Part shown: one piece after another, positions 5,597-6,131 of the stretch | How positions within the stretch are numbered: position 1 is the first letter of the stretch | Layout: every line of letters begins with the position of its first letter | Assembly: GCA_947445425.1 (NCBI GenBank) | Contig: CANFFA010000160.1 | Location: 1 to 6,131 of the forward strand | Origin: Paludibacteraceae bacterium | GTDB taxonomy: Bacteria > Bacteroidota > Bacteroidia > Bacteroidales > Paludibacteraceae | Length of the DNA stretch: 6,131 bases | Reading direction: 5' to 3' | The notes under the pieces: model-generated | What the model saw: only the letters and a program-made list of their open reading frames with translations | Told to the model about the DNA's origin: nothing | The model's database searches: none | Translations under genes and position numbers: made by a program

Positions 5597-6131
5597 ATGA
5601 ATACCATGCTCATAAACGAACGTACTACCCGCACCGAACGACTACTTCAAGTTGCCAACGAAATGATGACAGCCGCACGCACTGCTCCGAAAGGTAAAGG
5701 CTTAGATATCATAGAAGTGGTCACTGCCACTGGCGATACCATTGAAATGCTCTCCAAAGCGATGTTTGAATATGCCTCAACATCAGGCCTTACATTCGTT
5801 GAGCGGGATGCGGAGAATATTCTTCATGCTGAGGTAGTTGTTCTCATTGGAACCAAAGGTAAAATGCACAATGCCAATTGTGGCTATTGCGGTTTTGATA
5901 CTTGTAGGGAAAAAGTGAAATTCCCAAACGTGCCTTGTGCCATCAATACTTTGGATGTTGGAATTGCCATTGGGTCAGCTTGCTCTGTGGCTGCTGATCA
6001 TCGGGTCGACAGTCGTGTGATGTTCTCAGTTGGCAGAGTGGTGAAGGAGCTCAATCTCATGCCAGGTTGTTCAAGTATCTACGGAATTCCAATTAGCTGT
6101 ACTTCTAAGAATCCATTTTTTGATAGAATCC
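5597..6131 (+). CDS. DUF2148 ferredoxin-like domain protein (3' end outside window)
   Basis: A frame open from ATG 5597 to the right edge gives 178 residues with no stop. It matches the DUF2148 family, small proteins with a ferredoxin-like cysteine cluster and no firmly assigned reaction. Recognisable parts are INERTTRTERLLQVANEMM (6-24), TAARTAPKGKG (25-35), a VVLIGT strand (81-86), the cysteine motif C95-x2-C98-x4-C103-x10-C114, followed by INTLDVGIAIGSACSVAADH (116-135), RVMFSVG (140-146) and near the edge TSKNPFFDRI. The four cysteines could hold an Fe-S cluster; this is inference from spacing. An alternative start is the ATG at 5606 (MLINERTT), which agrees better with many relatives that begin just before INER. 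Family members are roughly 180-190 residues, so only a few codons should be missing. It lies 30 bases after the phosphatase gene on the same strand and is probably in the valS operon. Confidence 0.9.
   Translation, partial: MNTMLINERTTRTERLLQVANEMMTAARTAPKGKGLDIIEVVTATGDTIEMLSKAMFEYASTSGLTFVERDAENILHAEVVVLIGTKGKMHNANCGYCGFDTCREKVKFPNVPCAINTLDVGIAIGSACSVAADHRVDSRVMFSVGRVVKELNLMPGCSSIYGIPISCTSKNPFFDRI

Noticed and set aside
1..6131. tRNA or rRNA genes, CRISPR arrays, transposase or integrase genes
   Set aside because: No cloverleaf-like region with CCA-end features, regular spaced repeats, or recombinase motifs were seen on either strand by eye.

Overview
The window looks like the chromosome of a member of the Bacteroidota, probably Sphingobacteriia or Flavobacteriia-like. 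Three perfect copies of the Bacteroidota -7 promoter motif (TATCTTTG, fitting TAnnTTTG) lie upstream of genes. Start codons follow A-rich tracts rather than Shine-Dalgarno sites, and the protein sequences have a Bacteroidota flavour. Genus cannot be fixed from sequence alone.

Left part (1-1510). The 3' end of fmt (methionyl-tRNA formyltransferase) enters from the left edge. Its stop codon is followed at once by a long palindrome. Next comes a decayed second copy of the 3' half of ridA on the minus strand (494-663), with an in-frame 12-base deletion, a one-base frameshift and an in-frame TGA. A small two-gene operon on the plus strand follows. It has its own -7 box (828-835) and encodes a DUF4160 protein (860-1096) and an overlapping DUF2442 protein (1053-1319), a pair often discussed as toxin-antitoxin-like. 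It ends in a strong hairpin (1331-1364). A second palindrome (1423-1493) then precedes the intact ridA. A 33-base segment at 398-430 recurs in inverted orientation at 1475-1507 (31 of 33 identical by hand), so the module and the ridA relic are bracketed by inverted repeats.

Right part (1511-6131). The intact ridA (minus strand) diverges from valS (plus strand), with a promoter for each in the 245-base gap. valS (valyl-tRNA synthetase, 871 residues, all catalytic and editing signatures present) is followed after 19 bases by an inositol-monophosphatase-family gene. After 30 more bases comes the start of a DUF2148 ferredoxin-like protein that runs off the right edge. The last three genes look like one transcription unit.

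Functionally, most of the window is conserved housekeeping: initiator tRNA formylation, aminoacylation and enamine/imine detoxification. The unusual part is 398-1510. There a DUF4160/DUF2442 module sits between a dead and a live copy of ridA. The two ridA copies differ mostly at third codon positions, so they diverged while both were functional. This fits acquisition of a foreign segment carrying its own ridA sequence better than a recent local duplication. No tRNA, rRNA, CRISPR array, transposase or integrase was found.
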